A program made the position numbers and the translations under genes. Below are positions 1 through 8,955 of a stretch of DNA of 64,000 nucleotides, in pieces (the first letter of the stretch is position 1; each line of letters begins with the position of its first letter). A model generated the notes under the pieces. It was not told where the DNA came from, ran no database searches, and saw only the letters and a program-made list of their open reading frames with translations. The stretch is taken from contig NZ_ML058600.1 in NCBI RefSeq assembly GCF_003635165.1, positions 186,001 to 250,000 on the forward strand. The letters run 5' to 3'. The DNA comes from Burkholderia sp. Nafp2/4-1b (lineage in GTDB: Bacteria; Pseudomonadota; Gammaproteobacteria; Burkholderiales; Burkholderiaceae).

Positions 1-231
1 GTGACGGTAGTACTTCTTGTCCAGAGTCTTGTTGCCCGTGACCTTCAACTTGCTTGCGTTGACGATGATGATGAAATCACCGGTGTCGACGTGCGGGGTG
101 AACTCAGGCTTGTGCTTGCCGCGCAGACGGCGTGCCACTTCGCTGGCAACACGGCCGAGAACCTTATCCGTCGCGTCAATCACGTACCATTCGCGCGTCA
201 CCTCATGGGCTTTTGCGGAAAACGTCTTCAT
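1..231 (-). CDS. rplM: 50S ribosomal protein L13 (N-terminal part, cut by window edge)
   Basis: The 77 visible residues read as the start of ribosomal protein L13, an early-assembling protein of the large ribosomal subunit that contacts 23S rRNA. The N-terminus with [19 protein letters not shown] and the following [20 protein letters not shown] stretch is characteristic of the family. The start ATG at 231 is preceded by GGATCGATC after a run of T. In most bacteria rplM is followed by rpsI, which would lie outside the window. Identification is firm; only the first half of the protein is present. Confidence 0.97.
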   Translation of the reverse strand, partial: MKTFSAKAHEVTREWYVIDATDKVLGRVASEVARRLRGKHKPEFTPHVDTGDFIIIVNASKLKVTGNKTLDKKYYRH

Positions 232-352
232 GATCGATCCAAAAAAAATGCTTTGCCCGATGTGTTCGTCCTGCTTGTCTGTGTGCGCTTCGAGGCGCGG
301 TGCAGGCTCTCCCTGTTCTTTTTCCGTGGGCATGAATGCGGAAAAGCCCTGA

Positions 353-382
353 ATTATAAAGGAAATACCGCAGCACGGTCAA
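353..382 (-). promoter_or_regulatory. Probable sigma70 promoter of rplM
   Basis: On the minus strand TTGACC (382 to 377) is followed after 18 nt by a perfect TATAAT (358 to 353). This gives an rplM leader of roughly 115 nt. The rest of the 311-nt gap between rplM and the DUF1090 gene shows no other gene. Confidence 0.7.
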
Positions 383-542
383 AGAGAATCCATGCCCCGT
401 GCCGGCGGCGCCCGAAATGGGCCAAAATCCGGTCGTGCCCCAACACACCAGGCGAACCGAGCGCCCGGGGAGGCACCCATCGACGCGCGGCACGCAACCC
501 TGCCGCGCCAGACCGGTCGAACACGGAAAACAACAAACAAGC

Positions 543-848
543 ATGATGAAACAACGACTTACGCCCTTTCTCGCGGCCGCGTTGCTGGCCGCCGCGACAC
601 CTGCCATCGCCGCCCGGGCCGGCTGCGAAGCCAAGCTCGACGCCCTCGATGCCCGGATCGCCGACGCCCGCGGCACCCATGCCGAAGAGCGCATCGCGCG
701 CCTGCGCGCCGTTCGCGCACGCGTACGCCACTTCTGCGCGCACGGTCACGGCCAGGCGTCGGCCGACAACGCGCCCGCGCCCGCCGCGCGTTCGACGGAC
801 ACGCCGCCCGGCGCGGCGTCGCAGCCGCCTGCAAGGCAGCCGGCCTGA
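543..848 (+). CDS. Secreted DUF1090 family protein
   Basis: This 101-residue protein has a clear signal peptide: MMKQR, then an Ala/Leu-rich core ending near AIAARAG. The mature part has the DUF1090 (YqjC-like) pattern: CEAKLDALDARIADA and a second cysteine in VRHFC, with predicted helices between the two Cys. The C-terminal 30 residues are Pro/Ala-rich and disordered. The function of the family is unknown; E. coli YqjC is periplasmic. The ATG at 543 is chosen because it gives the complete signal peptide. Longer in-frame starts upstream lack a leader. Confidence 0.8.
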   Translation: MMKQRLTPFLAAALLAAATPAIAARAGCEAKLDALDARIADARGTHAEERIARLRAVRARVRHFCAHGHGQASADNAPAPAARSTDTPPGAASQPPARQPA

Positions 849-857
849 CCGGCGTCA

Positions 858-889
858 ACCCGCGGTGCCGGAACGTGCAAACCGCGGGT
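858..889 (+). terminator. Inverted repeat after the DUF1090 gene
   Basis: The 9-bp arms ACCCGCGGT and ACCGCGGGT are separated by 14 nt, starting 10 nt after the stop codon. There is no T-run, so this is at best a weak or Rho-assisted terminator. Confidence 0.35.
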
Positions 890-906
890 CGATACTTGCA
901 TGGGAC

Positions 907-999
907 GAAAAAAAGCCCGAACGGCTGGTTCGGGCTTAATCCACCTCAGGAGGAGAGTGGAGGAGACATGCGGAGGTTGCCGCAGCGCGACAACCAATG
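907..999 (-). ncRNA. Candidate trans-acting small RNA with anti-Shine-Dalgarno loop
   Basis: The minus strand carries a complete small transcription unit. A perfect TATAAT lies at 1011-1006 and predicts a start near 999. A Rho-independent terminator at 937-907 has a 10-bp stem (AAGCCCGAAC) followed by seven T. In between are an 8-bp hairpin (GTTGTCGC, loop GCT, GCGGCAAC), then a C/U-rich single strand with CTCC and CTCCTCC. Next comes a hairpin with stem TCCAC/GTGGA (961-957 with 944-940) that displays CTCCTCC in a 12-nt loop. Repeated complements of the ribosome-binding site in loops are typical of Hfq-dependent repressor RNAs. No convincing protein is encoded. I do not recognise a named family. 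Confidence 0.65.
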
Positions 1000-1005
1000 A
1001 GGCTC

Positions 1006-1034
1006 ATTATACGAACGGGTTTTCGACTGCACAA
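1006..1034 (-). promoter_or_regulatory. Promoter of the small-RNA candidate
   Basis: On the minus strand the -10 is a perfect TATAAT (1011 to 1006). A weak -35, TTGTGC (1034 to 1029), sits at 17-nt spacing. Nothing else downstream on that strand needs this promoter, because rplM has its own. Confidence 0.6.
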
Positions 1035-1280
1035 GAAAATTTGCATTGCGAAATCCAAAACCACAATGCGGGATGCATCAGGCTCGCAGGGGCCCGACAC
1101 ATTTTTCCCTTTGAAATCAATTGTCTGGGCAAAAACCGCGGGATCGACGAACTGTCGCATCTAGAGCAAAACCCCTAAAGCAGACAGGGAAATCGGCGTT
1201 CGGGGCCCCGTTGGGCAGCATCGACGCGACCGCGGCATTTCGCGTCGTGCAGCGCATCAGCCGACCATTGCGCCGCGGGC

Positions 1281-1286
1281 TACAAT
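1281..1286 (+). promoter_or_regulatory. -10 element of the OsmC gene
   Basis: TACAAT lies 40 nt upstream of the start codon, in the context CTACAATGCCG. The same arrangement recurs upstream of several genes in this window. No clear -35 is visible. Confidence 0.5.
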
Positions 1287-1326
1287 GCCGGATCGAATCC
1301 GAATCAGGCAACGCTGGAGTGCAAGC

Positions 1327-1749
1327 ATGGAATGCAAAGTAAGCTGGATGGGTCAGGACGGCATGGCGTTTTCGGCCCAGACCGGAAGCGGGCATCTCGT
1401 CGCGATGGACGGCGCGCCGGAAGGCGGCGGTCATAACCTCGCACCGCGCCCGATGGAAATGGTGCTGGTCGGCACCGGCGGCTGCACCGCGTACGACGTC
1501 GTGCTGATCCTGAAGAAGAGCCGCCAGGAAGTCACCGGCTGTTCGGTCACGCTGAAGGCCGAACGCGCGAGCGAAGATCCGAAGGTGTTCACGAAGGTCC
1601 ACTTCCACTTCACCGTCACGGGCCGCAACCTGAACCCGGCCACGGTCGAGCGCGCGATCAACCTGTCGCACGACAAGTACTGTTCCGCGTCGATCATGAT
1701 CGCGAAGACGGCCGAACTCACGCATTCGTTCGACATCGTCGCCGACTGA
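1327..1749 (+). CDS. OsmC family protein (peroxiredoxin-like)
   Basis: The 140 residues fit the OsmC/Ohr fold. The two redox cysteines expected for the family are present, Cys53 in GTGGCTAYD and Cys119 in DKYCSAS. OsmC-type proteins reduce organic hydroperoxides in the cytoplasm. The central GGGHNLAPRPMEMVLVG stretch is typical of the YhfA-like OsmC subgroup, whose substrate is not established. The gene is monocistronic: its own -10 lies upstream and a strong hairpin terminator 25 nt downstream. The family call is firm; the physiological substrate is open. Confidence 0.88.
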   Translation: MECKVSWMGQDGMAFSAQTGSGHLVAMDGAPEGGGHNLAPRPMEMVLVGTGGCTAYDVVLILKKSRQEVTGCSVTLKAERASEDPKVFTKVHFHFTVTGRNLNPATVERAINLSHDKYCSASIMIAKTAELTHSFDIVAD

Positions 1750-1771
1750 TCGCACGGCGGCCGCGCATGAG

Positions 1772-1808
1772 AAAAAGGGCCGGCGCTCCGATGGAGCGCC
1801 GGCCCTTT
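1772..1808. terminator. Bidirectional terminator between osmC-like gene and rnpB
   Basis: A 15-bp perfect stem (1775-1789 with 1793-1807, loop GAT) is rich in GC. It is flanked by five A on the left and three T on the right. It therefore ends the OsmC transcript on the plus strand and, with the better U-tract, the rnpB transcript on the minus strand. Confidence 0.85.
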
Positions 1809-1820
1809 CGCATTCGAACG

Positions 1821-2232
<412 letters not shown>

Positions 2233-2239
2233 GACGCGC

Positions 2240-2248
2240 ATTCTAGCA
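2240..2248 (-). promoter_or_regulatory. Extended -10 promoter of rnpB inside the DUF3025 stop codon
   Basis: On the minus strand TGCTAGAAT (2248 to 2240) is an extended -10 element placed exactly 7 nt before the 5' end of rnpB. The TAG stop codon of the upstream DUF3025 gene forms the first three bases of TAGAAT. Confidence 0.7.
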
Positions 2249-3121
2249 CTGCGCGCCGCCGTCGGCAGCACGCGCGCGCCGGCCGCTGCGGAACACCGCC
2301 GGATCGTCGTAGAACGCGGCCTCGGCATTCGCGTCGCACCAGCCCGGCACGCCGAGCACCGGCAACGGTGCGAAATCGCGGCTCGTCAGCGCGCGCGTCG
2401 CGAGTTCGCCGGCGATCCGCGCGTCCAGATGCGCGGCTCGCTGCGCGTCGGACCAACAGAAATAGTCGTCGCTCACTTCGATGATCCACGCGTGCGCGGT
2501 GCAGGACTTGTAGGGCGCGACGAGCTGCTCGAGCAGCGCATGGCCGACGAGCCGCGCCTCGCAGCGCGTGCCCCACGCGTCGCGCGCGGCCACGAGCAAT
2601 TGCTGCCAGCTGAAGCCGCGCAGTGCATCGGCAAGCGTGCGGTCGGCCGTCACGAACAGCGCGGCGTTCTCGTCGAACAGCGTCAGCGCATCGCGCAGCG
2701 TGCCGCGCACCGGCCCGACGCCGCCCGCGGCATCGATCGCCGCGGCCTGGCGGGCATTCAGCGCGGCCTTGGTACGCGGATACGCGAACCAGACGAGCGC
2801 ATTGAAGAAGTCGTGAAGATTGTGGCGGGTCGGCACGCGACCCGTGTCGGCGATATGAGTCTCGTACGCAATGCCGGGCGGCAGTTCGGCCTGCGGCACG
2901 AAACGAAGCGGCTTGCCACGACCGCTCGCGTGCGCGCCGCCTTGCAGCGCGCCGTTCAGCGCGTCGAGCAGCGCGACCTCGCCCGCGAGCGCGGCCGCCT
3001 GCAGCGTACGACCGGGCTGCGCGTAACACGCGAGCCACGGCGCGGACCAGTCGATCCGCGCGAACGCCGCCGCCGCTGCGCCGGCCGTCTGGCCGGCGAC
3101 GCGCGGCGGCGAGGCCGTCAC
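2243..3121 (-). CDS. DUF3025 domain-containing protein
   Basis: The 292 residues match the DUF3025 family of unknown function, common in beta-proteobacteria. Features include the [21 protein letters not shown] block near residue 98 and a Trp/Tyr-rich second half ([16 protein letters not shown]). The GTG start at 3121 overlaps the pyrC stop codon by 3 nt (3119-3120 shared with the TGA), implying translational coupling. An ATG further upstream in the same frame would run inside pyrC in a non-native frame. The family is often found beside pyrC in this group, but no role in pyrimidine synthesis has been shown. Confidence 0.82.
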   Translation of the reverse strand: MTASPPRVAGQTAGAAAAAFARIDWSAPWLACYAQPGRTLQAAALAGEVALLDALNGALQGGAHASGRGKPLRFVPQAELPPGIAYETHIADTGRVPTRHNLHDFFNALVWFAYPRTKAALNARQAAAIDAAGGVGPVRGTLRDALTLFDENAALFVTADRTLADALRGFSWQQLLVAARDAWGTRCEARLVGHALLEQLVAPYKSCTAHAWIIEVSDDYFCWSDAQRAAHLDARIAGELATRALTSRDFAPLPVLGVPGWCDANAEAAFYDDPAVFRSGRRARAADGGAQC

Positions 3122-4182
3122 GCGAACTTCCACCCGATCGTTTCGCCGGCGCGCAGCGGCACGACCGGCGTATCGCCCGCGAAGACCTCGCGCGGCAGTT
3201 CCCAGGTCTCGCGACGCAGCGTGATCGTGTCGGTGCTGTGCGGCAGCCCGTAGAAATCGGCGCCGAAGCGGCTCGCGAAATTCTCCAGCTTGTCGAGCGC
3301 GCCGGCCTTGTCGAACGCTTCCGCATACAGCTCGAGCGCGTGCAGCGCCGTGTAGCAGCCCGCGCAGCCGCACGCGGTTTCCTTTGCGTCGCGTGCGTGC
3401 GGCGCGCTGTCGGTGCCGAGGAAGAAGCGCGGGTTGCCCGAGGTCGCCGCTTCCACGAGCGCGACGCGATGCGTCTCGCGCTTCAGCACCGGCAGGCAGT
3501 AATAGTGCGGGCGGATCCCGCCGACGAACAGCGCGTTGCGGCTGTACAGCATGTGCTGCGGGGTGATCGTCGCGCCGAGCAGGCCCGGCGCCGCGTCGGC
3601 GTCGCGCACGTAGTCGGCCGCATCCTTCGTCGTGATGTGCTCGAACACCACCTTCAGGCCCGGGAAATCGCGGCGCAGCGGCGTCATCACGCGGTCGATG
3701 AACACCTTCTCGCGATCGAACATGTCGATCGCCGGATCAGTCACCTCGCCGTGCACGAGCAGCGGCATGCCGGTTTCCTCCATCACCTCGAGCGTCTTCG
3801 CGCACTTCGCGAGATCGCTGACGCCGTGGTCGGAATTCGTTGTCGCACCGGCCGGATACAGCTTCACGCCGTGCACGAAACCGCTGTCGCGCGCGCGGCG
3901 GACCTCGTCGGGCGCCGTGTTGTCGGTCAGGTACAGCGTCATCAGCGGCTCGAACGTCATGCCCGCCGGCAGCGCGGCGAGGATCCGCTCGCGATAGGCC
4001 TGCGCATGCGCGGTGGTCGTGACGGGCGGCTTCAGGTTCGGCATCACGATCGCGCGGGCGAACTGGCGGGCGGTGTGCGGCAGCACCGCGGCCAGCATGT
4101 CGCCGTCGCGCAGGTGCAGGTGCAGGTCGTCGGGACGGGCGAGCGTGAGCGTCGCCGGAGAGGAAGCGTTCGAGGCAGTCAT
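3118..4182 (-). CDS. pyrC: Dihydroorotase, class II
   Basis: PyrC makes dihydroorotate from carbamoyl aspartate, the third step of de novo pyrimidine synthesis, in the cytoplasm. The 354-residue length is normal for the E. coli-type enzyme (about 348). The metal-binding H21-x-H23 motif is in [12 protein letters not shown]. The [12 protein letters not shown] stretch carries the carboxylated lysine. Further metal histidines are in VHGEVTD and VFEHITT, and the aspartate is in GTDSAPH. It is the first gene of a two-gene unit with the DUF3025 gene. A second pyrimidine gene, pyrF, lies at 49 kb but is not linked. Confidence 0.96.
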   Translation of the reverse strand: MTASNASSPATLTLARPDDLHLHLRDGDMLAAVLPHTARQFARAIVMPNLKPPVTTTAHAQAYRERILAALPAGMTFEPLMTLYLTDNTAPDEVRRARDSGFVHGVKLYPAGATTNSDHGVSDLAKCAKTLEVMEETGMPLLVHGEVTDPAIDMFDREKVFIDRVMTPLRRDFPGLKVVFEHITTKDAADYVRDADAAPGLLGATITPQHMLYSRNALFVGGIRPHYYCLPVLKRETHRVALVEAATSGNPRFFLGTDSAPHARDAKETACGCAGCYTALHALELYAEAFDKAGALDKLENFASRFGADFYGLPHSTDTITLRRETWELPREVFAGDTPVVPLRAGETIGWKFA

Positions 4183-4340
4183 AGGAGGCGTCGTGAGGAA
4201 CGGGCTGGCGAAACGGGCTGGCCATCTGCGGGGCCGGAACGCGCGTGCGCGGGCCGACTGACGGCAAACCGCAACACGCGGCCTTCGGCCGGCGGAATCC
4301 GCTTTTTACCGCTCAAGGCTCGGTGATATGCTAGAAGCCA

Positions 4341-4347
4341 TATTGTA
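4341..4347. promoter_or_regulatory. Overlapping divergent -10 elements, pyrC and the amidotransferase gene
   Basis: TATTGTA reads as TATTGT on plus and as TACAAT on minus. It sits in the 216-nt intergenic region between the divergent starts at 4182 and 4399, so both genes could compete for RNA polymerase here. Confidence 0.4.
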
Positions 4348-4398
4348 CCGGGGTTCACCCGGTTGGTTACCCTGCTTCCGCCCCCGCCCCCAAGTAAA

Positions 4399-5322
4399 AT
4401 GTGCCAACTCCTTGGAATGAACTGCGCCGCGCCGACGGACGTCACATTCTCCTTCACGGGTTTCGCGGCTCGGGGCGGCCTCACCGATCACCATGCCGAC
4501 GGCTGGGGCATCGCGTTCTTCGAAGATAAAGCCTGCCGCCTCTTCATCGACCAGCAGGCGTCGGCCACGTCGCCGCTCGCGGAAATGGTGAAGCGCTACC
4601 CGATCAAGTCCAAGAACACGATCGCGCACATCCGCAAGGCCACGCAGGGCCACATCCTGCTCGAGAACAGCCATCCGTTCATGCGCGAGCTGTGGGGGCG
4701 CCACTGGATCTTCGCGCATAACGGCGATCTGCAGGACTACGAACCCGATCTCGACGGCAGCGTCTACCACCCGGTCGGCACGACCGACAGCGAGAAGGCG
4801 TTCTGCGTGCTGATGCAGGGGCTGCGCGAAGCGTTCCCCGGCGCGCAGCCGCCGTTGCCGGAGCTGTTCGAGCGCGTCGGCGAGCTGACGCGCGACATCA
4901 CCGATCACGGCGTGTTCAACTTCCTGATGTCGAACGGCCAGGCGCTCTTCGCGCACTGCTCGACGCGGCTGCACTACCTCGTGCGGCGCTGGCCGTTCTC
5001 GACCGCGCACCTGGTCGACGAAGACCTGTCGATCGACTTCGCGAAATACACGACGCCCGAGGATCGCGTGGCGGTGATTGCCACGCAGCCGCTGACCGAC
5101 AACGAAATCTGGACCTCGTTCGAACCGGGCGAGCTGATCATGTTCCAGTGCGGCGACGTCGCCGCGCGGATGCAGATCCCGGTGCCGGAGCGCGTGCTCG
5201 AGAAGCTGCGCAATCCGGCGCTCGATGCGTCGGCGTCCTCGCCGTGCGCCGGTGCCGCCGTGCGCCGCGCGGCGCTGGCGGCCAGCGGCGCGGACGACGG
5301 CGACGATCCGATCGATTTCTGA
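4399..5322 (+). CDS. Class II glutamine amidotransferase (YafJ-like)
   Basis: The 307-residue protein starts MCQLLGMNC, so after methionine removal Cys2 becomes the N-terminal nucleophile of an Ntn-type glutaminase. The fold signatures RGGLTDHHADGWGIAFF, AHIRKATQG and NSHPF...FAHNGDL (residues 30-115) are those of the GATase_6/YafJ group. There is no attached synthetase domain, so the acceptor of the ammonia is unknown. The last 30 residues are Ala/Asp-rich and probably disordered. The start is fixed by the need for Met-Cys. Confidence 0.88.
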   Translation: MCQLLGMNCAAPTDVTFSFTGFAARGGLTDHHADGWGIAFFEDKACRLFIDQQASATSPLAEMVKRYPIKSKNTIAHIRKATQGHILLENSHPFMRELWGRHWIFAHNGDLQDYEPDLDGSVYHPVGTTDSEKAFCVLMQGLREAFPGAQPPLPELFERVGELTRDITDHGVFNFLMSNGQALFAHCSTRLHYLVRRWPFSTAHLVDEDLSIDFAKYTTPEDRVAVIATQPLTDNEIWTSFEPGELIMFQCGDVAARMQIPVPERVLEKLRNPALDASASSPCAGAAVRRAALAASGADDGDDPIDF

Positions 5323-5504
5323 GCCGCGCGGCTCGCACCCTTCCCCGCTTCCTATCCCTTTCCGGCGCTCGCCATGCGACGGCGCGATCGTCGGTCGTGC
5401 CCGTTTGGCGTAGCCGGCGATCGGCACCGTTGCGCATGAGCGCGGAAAATCGCACCGCTCAGCCGCCCGCAGCCGTATTTCCGTTTCGTCGGAACCCGCC
5501 GACG

Positions 5505-5540
5505 AAAAAAAACCGCCCGGCGTTTCGGCCGGGCGGTTTT
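5505..5540 (-). terminator. Terminator of the glt operon
   Basis: A 13-bp stem (5509-5521 with 5528-5540) has arms AAAACCGCCCGGC and GCCGGGCGGTTTT. Read on the minus strand it is followed by a T-run. It lies 22 nt after the gltL stop. Confidence 0.85.
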
Positions 5541-5562
5541 CGCATCGCGGATGCACGAACGC

Positions 5563-6288
5563 TCAGTGCAGGATTTTCGCGAGGAAGTCCTTCGCGCGAT
5601 CCGACTTCGGGTTCGCGAAGAACTCTTCCTTGCGGTCGTCCTCGACGATCGCGCCCTTGTCCATGAAGACCACGCGATGGGCGACCTTCTTCGCGAAGCC
5701 CATTTCGTGCGTGACGACCATCATCGTCATCCCTTCCTGCGCGAGTTCGACCATCACGTCGAGCACCTCGTTGATCATCTCCGGATCGAGCGCCGACGTC
5801 GGTTCGTCGAACAGCATCGCGATCGGGTCCATCGACAGCGCGCGCGCGATCGCGACCCGCTGCTGCTGGCCGCCCGACAGCTGGCCCGGAAACTTGTGCG
5901 CATGCGCCTTCAGCCCGACGCGATCGAGCAGCTTCATGCCCTTGTCGGCCGCTTCGTCCTTGCCGCGGCCGAGCACCTTGATCTGCGCGAGCGTCAGGTT
6001 CTCGGTGATCGACAGGTGCGGAAACAGCTCGAAATGCTGGAACACCATCCCGACCTTCGAGCGCAGCTTCGACAGGTTCGTCTTCTTGTCGCCGACCGAC
6101 TGGCCGTTCACGAGGATCTCGCCCTGCTGGAACGGCTCGAGGCCGTTCACGGTCTTGATCAGCGTCGACTTGCCCGAGCCCGACGGACCGCACACGACGA
6201 CCACTTCGCCTTTCTTGACCTCGGTCGTGCAATCGGCGAGGACCTGAAACTGGCCGTACCACTTCGAAACGTTCTTGATGGAAATCAT
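5563..6288 (-). CDS. gltL: Glutamate/aspartate ABC transporter, ATP-binding protein
   Basis: This 241-residue ATPase powers the GltIJKL importer and is the same length as E. coli GltL. Walker [10 protein letters not shown] is at 34-42. The Q-loop region is [12 protein letters not shown], the ABC signature LSGGQQQRV, Walker [13 protein letters not shown], and the switch His is in VVTHEMGF. It acts on the cytoplasmic face of the inner membrane. It is the last gene of the operon, and its ATG overlaps the gltK stop (ATGA). Confidence 0.95.
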   Translation of the reverse strand: MISIKNVSKWYGQFQVLADCTTEVKKGEVVVVCGPSGSGKSTLIKTVNGLEPFQQGEILVNGQSVGDKKTNLSKLRSKVGMVFQHFELFPHLSITENLTLAQIKVLGRGKDEAADKGMKLLDRVGLKAHAHKFPGQLSGGQQQRVAIARALSMDPIAMLFDEPTSALDPEMINEVLDVMVELAQEGMTMMVVTHEMGFAKKVAHRVVFMDKGAIVEDDRKEEFFANPKSDRAKDFLAKILH

Positions 6289-6962
6289 CTTGTGACCTTT
6301 TTCTGGAGACCTTTGACGAGGGCAGACGCCACCGAGCAAATCACGAAATAGCATGCACCCGCGAACAGGACCATCTCGACGGTCGTGCCGTCGCGATCGC
6401 CGATGTTGGCGGCGGTGCGGAAGAAGTCCGCGAGACTGATCACGTACACGAGCGACGTATCCTGGAACAGGACGATCGCCTGGGTGAGCAGCAGCGGCAC
6501 CATCGCGCGAAACGCCTGCGGCAGGATCACGAGGCGCATGGCCTGTGCGTAGTTCATGCCGAGCGCGAACGCGGCGTTGACCTGCCCGCGCGCCACCGCC
6601 TGGATGCCGGCGCGGATGATCTCGGAATAATACGCGGCTTCGAACAGCGAGAACGCGACCATCGCCGACGCAAGTCGGATGTCGATCGTCGGCGACAGCC
6701 CGAGCACGCCCTGCAGCACCTGCGGCACGATCAGGAAGAACCACAGCAGCACCATCACGAGCGGGATCGAGCGGAACAGCGTCACGTAGCCCTTCGCGAA
6801 CCACGCGAGCGGCTTCACGCCGGACAGCCGCATCAGCGCCAGCAGCGTGCCCCAGACGATGCCGACGACGATCGCGATCAGCGTGATCTTGAACGTGATG
6901 ATCGCCCCCGACCACAGGGTCGGTACCGCGCCGGGAATACTACTCCAGTCGAACTGATGCAT
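6285..6962 (-). CDS. gltK: Glutamate/aspartate ABC transporter permease
   Basis: The 225-residue inner-membrane permease belongs to the HisMQ type with about five membrane spans. The EAA-like cytoplasmic loop, which docks to GltL, is in [25 protein letters not shown]. It is coupled to its neighbours: its ATG shares one base with the gltJ stop (TGATG) and its own stop overlaps gltL by 4 nt. It pairs with GltJ to form the translocation channel. Confidence 0.92.
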   Translation of the reverse strand: MHQFDWSSIPGAVPTLWSGAIITFKITLIAIVVGIVWGTLLALMRLSGVKPLAWFAKGYVTLFRSIPLVMVLLWFFLIVPQVLQGVLGLSPTIDIRLASAMVAFSLFEAAYYSEIIRAGIQAVARGQVNAAFALGMNYAQAMRLVILPQAFRAMVPLLLTQAIVLFQDTSLVYVISLADFFRTAANIGDRDGTTVEMVLFAGACYFVICSVASALVKGLQKKVTR

Positions 6963-7702
6963 CACTTGCCTCCGATGTAGCCGGGCAGCCGCGTGCGGCC
7001 TTCGATCCAGCGCATGAACGCCATCACGACGAGGTTGATGAGCGCGTACGCGAGCGTGACCGCGATGAACGACTCGTAGGTCTGCGCGGTATAGTCGACC
7101 AGCTGGCGCGCCTGCGCGGACAGGTCGAGCAGACCGATCGTCGACGCGACCGCCGAATTCTTGAAGATGTTCAGGAACTCGGACGTGAGCGGCGGCACGA
7201 TGATCCGGTAGGCAACCGGCAGCAGCACGTAGCGGTACGTCTGCCATTGCGTGAAGCCCATCGCGAGGCCGGCCGCGCGCTGGCCCTTCGGCAGCGCGTT
7301 GATCCCCGAGCGCACCTGTTCGCACACGCGCGCGCCGGTGAACAGGCCGAGACAGACGATCGACGCGGTGAAGAACTGCGTGCCGGGCGGCAACTGCTTG
7401 ATCCAGGTGCCGATCGATGCAGGCAGCAGTTCGGGTATCACGAGATACCAGATGAAGAACTGCACGATCAGCGGGATGTTCCGGAAGATCGACACGTACA
7501 CGGTGCCGATCGCGGACAGCCATTTGTTCGGCACCGTGCGCAGCACGCCGAACAGCGAACCGACGACCAGCGCGATGACCCAGGCGACGAGCGATACCTC
7601 GATCGTCACCAGGAAGCCGGACAGCAGCCAGCCGAAGTAGGTCGTCGGCTCGCCGGTCGACACGGGGCTCAGGAAGATGCCCCAGTTCCAGTGGTAAGAC
7701 AT
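6962..7702 (-). CDS. gltJ: Glutamate/aspartate ABC transporter permease
   Basis: The 246-residue permease, the same length as E. coli GltJ, is the partner of GltK. It shows the HisMQ-type loop [26 protein letters not shown] and several hydrophobic spans (for example [19 protein letters not shown]). The ATG at 7702 is preferred over a TTG two codons upstream. It follows gltI after an 84-nt gap containing a terminator-like hairpin, so it is probably expressed at a lower level than the binding protein. Confidence 0.92.
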   Translation of the reverse strand: MSYHWNWGIFLSPVSTGEPTTYFGWLLSGFLVTIEVSLVAWVIALVVGSLFGVLRTVPNKWLSAIGTVYVSIFRNIPLIVQFFIWYLVIPELLPASIGTWIKQLPPGTQFFTASIVCLGLFTGARVCEQVRSGINALPKGQRAAGLAMGFTQWQTYRYVLLPVAYRIIVPPLTSEFLNIFKNSAVASTIGLLDLSAQARQLVDYTAQTYESFIAVTLAYALINLVVMAFMRWIEGRTRLPGYIGGK

Positions 7703-7717
7703 GGGCAAGACTCCAGC

Positions 7718-7753
7718 AAAAAGAAACGGAAGAAGCGTGGCCTCTTCCGTTTC
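7718..7753 (-). terminator. Intercistronic attenuator between gltI and gltJ
   Basis: Perfect 11-bp arms (7753-7743 with 7733-7723; TCTTCCGTTTC on the plus strand) enclose a 9-nt loop. On the minus strand they are followed at once by TTTTT (7722-7718). It has the form of a Rho-independent terminator inside the operon. Confidence 0.75.
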
Positions 7754-7786
7754 AGTAGCATCATTTCTGCATCAACAACCGCGTGG

Positions 7787-8680
7787 TCAGTCGAGCGCCT
7801 TGTCGTTCGGGTTCGCGTACAGCTTCTTCATCGACTCGGACAGCGGGAAGTTGAGGTTCAGCCCCTTCGGCGGGATCGGGTTCTCGAACCACTTCGCGTA
7901 GATCTTCGCGGCTTCGCCCGACTTCTCGACTTGCGAGATCGCGTCGTCGACGACCTTCTTGAAGTCCGCATCGCCCTTGCGCATCATGCAGCCGTACGCC
8001 TCTTCCGATTGCGGCGTGCCGACGATCACCCACTCGCCCGGCTGCTTCGCCTTCGCGCGCTCGCCCGCGAGCAGCGCGTCGTCCATCATGAACGCGACCG
8101 CGCGGCCCGACTCGAGCGTGTTGAACGAGTCGCCGTGGTCCTTCGCGCTGATGATGTTCATGCCCAGCTGCTTGTCGTTGTTCATCTTGCGCAGCAGGCG
8201 CTCGGACGTCGTGCCGGCGGTGGTCACGACCGTCTTGCCCTTGAGGTCGGCGAAGTCCTTGATGCCGGAATCCTTCTTCGTCATCAGGCGCGTGCCGATC
8301 ACGAAGATCGTGTCGGAGAACGCGGCTTGCTGCTGACGCTCGGTGTTGTTGGTCGTCGAGCCGCATTCGATATCGACCGCGCCGTTCTGCACGAGCGGGA
8401 TGCGGTTCTGCGACGTGACCGGGATGTTCTTGACCTGCAGGTTCGGCAGGTTCAGCTTTTTCTTCACCGCGTCCACGATCTTCATCTGGAATTCGCGCGA
8501 ATAGCCGACGACCTGCTGGCTCTGGTCATAGTAGGAGAACGGGATCGACGATTCGCGGTGCCCCAGCGCGATCACGCCCGAGTCCTTGATCTTCTTCAGC
8601 GTGCCGGTCTCCTGTGCATGCGCGCCGCTCGCGAACGCGCACAGCGCCGCGACCATCAGGACTGCCTTGTGGTATTTCAT
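7787..8680 (-). CDS. gltI: Periplasmic glutamate/aspartate-binding protein
   Basis: The 297-residue solute receptor has a signal peptide (MKYHKAVLMVAALCAFASGAHA, cleavage near residue 22). Its SBP_bac_3 domain includes GVIALGHRESSIPFSYYDQ, DIECGSTTNNTERQ and the two-Cys pair CGS...YGCMM, as in GltI. It delivers glutamate and aspartate to GltJK. The ATG at 8680 is chosen over one three codons upstream, because AAGGAG lies 9 nt before it. It is the first gene of the operon and is separated from gltJ by an attenuator. Confidence 0.94.
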   Translation of the reverse strand: MKYHKAVLMVAALCAFASGAHAQETGTLKKIKDSGVIALGHRESSIPFSYYDQSQQVVGYSREFQMKIVDAVKKKLNLPNLQVKNIPVTSQNRIPLVQNGAVDIECGSTTNNTERQQQAAFSDTIFVIGTRLMTKKDSGIKDFADLKGKTVVTTAGTTSERLLRKMNNDKQLGMNIISAKDHGDSFNTLESGRAVAFMMDDALLAGERAKAKQPGEWVIVGTPQSEEAYGCMMRKGDADFKKVVDDAISQVEKSGEAAKIYAKWFENPIPPKGLNLNFPLSESMKKLYANPNDKALD

Positions 8681-8955
8681 TTTGGTCATCTCCTTGGCTA
8701 AAACCCGCGCCAGTGTATCAAAGTAATATTTTTGAAAGAACTGGTTGTTAACCGCACTACGAATCGCTCTGTGCGAAGCCGTCCTCTCGACTCCGGGCAC
8801 CGCGCTTGCGACGCCTGTTGCGACGCTCGCAACACCTGAATGCACGCGCGGGCGATGCCGGATTCGGCACCGCCCGCGAGGGTTCATGCACGCAAACGGG
8901 TGGATTGCGTCATGCTTCGATCGTAGTCAACCGATCGACGATCGGCAATGATGGA
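8681..8955. repeat. gltI-gdhA intergenic region with three palindromes
   Basis: The 275 nt hold three dyads. GTTGCGA-CGC-TCGCAAC is at 8817-8833. A compound hairpin is at 8847-8878 (CGCGGGCG outer arms, GCCG/CGGC inner arms). A perfect 15-bp palindrome CCGATCGACGATCGG is at 8931-8945, just after the gdhA stop, and may help end that transcript. The gltI promoter should be in the AT-rich stretch around 8700-8755; no canonical -35/-10 pair stands out. Confidence 0.5.

Noticed and set aside
8690-8720. A TGGCGCGGGTTTTAGC stretch resembling a sigma54 promoter in front of gltI
   Set aside because: Spacing is GG-N11-GC, not N10, and it lies only about 16 nt from the start codon, too close for a normal sigma54 start.
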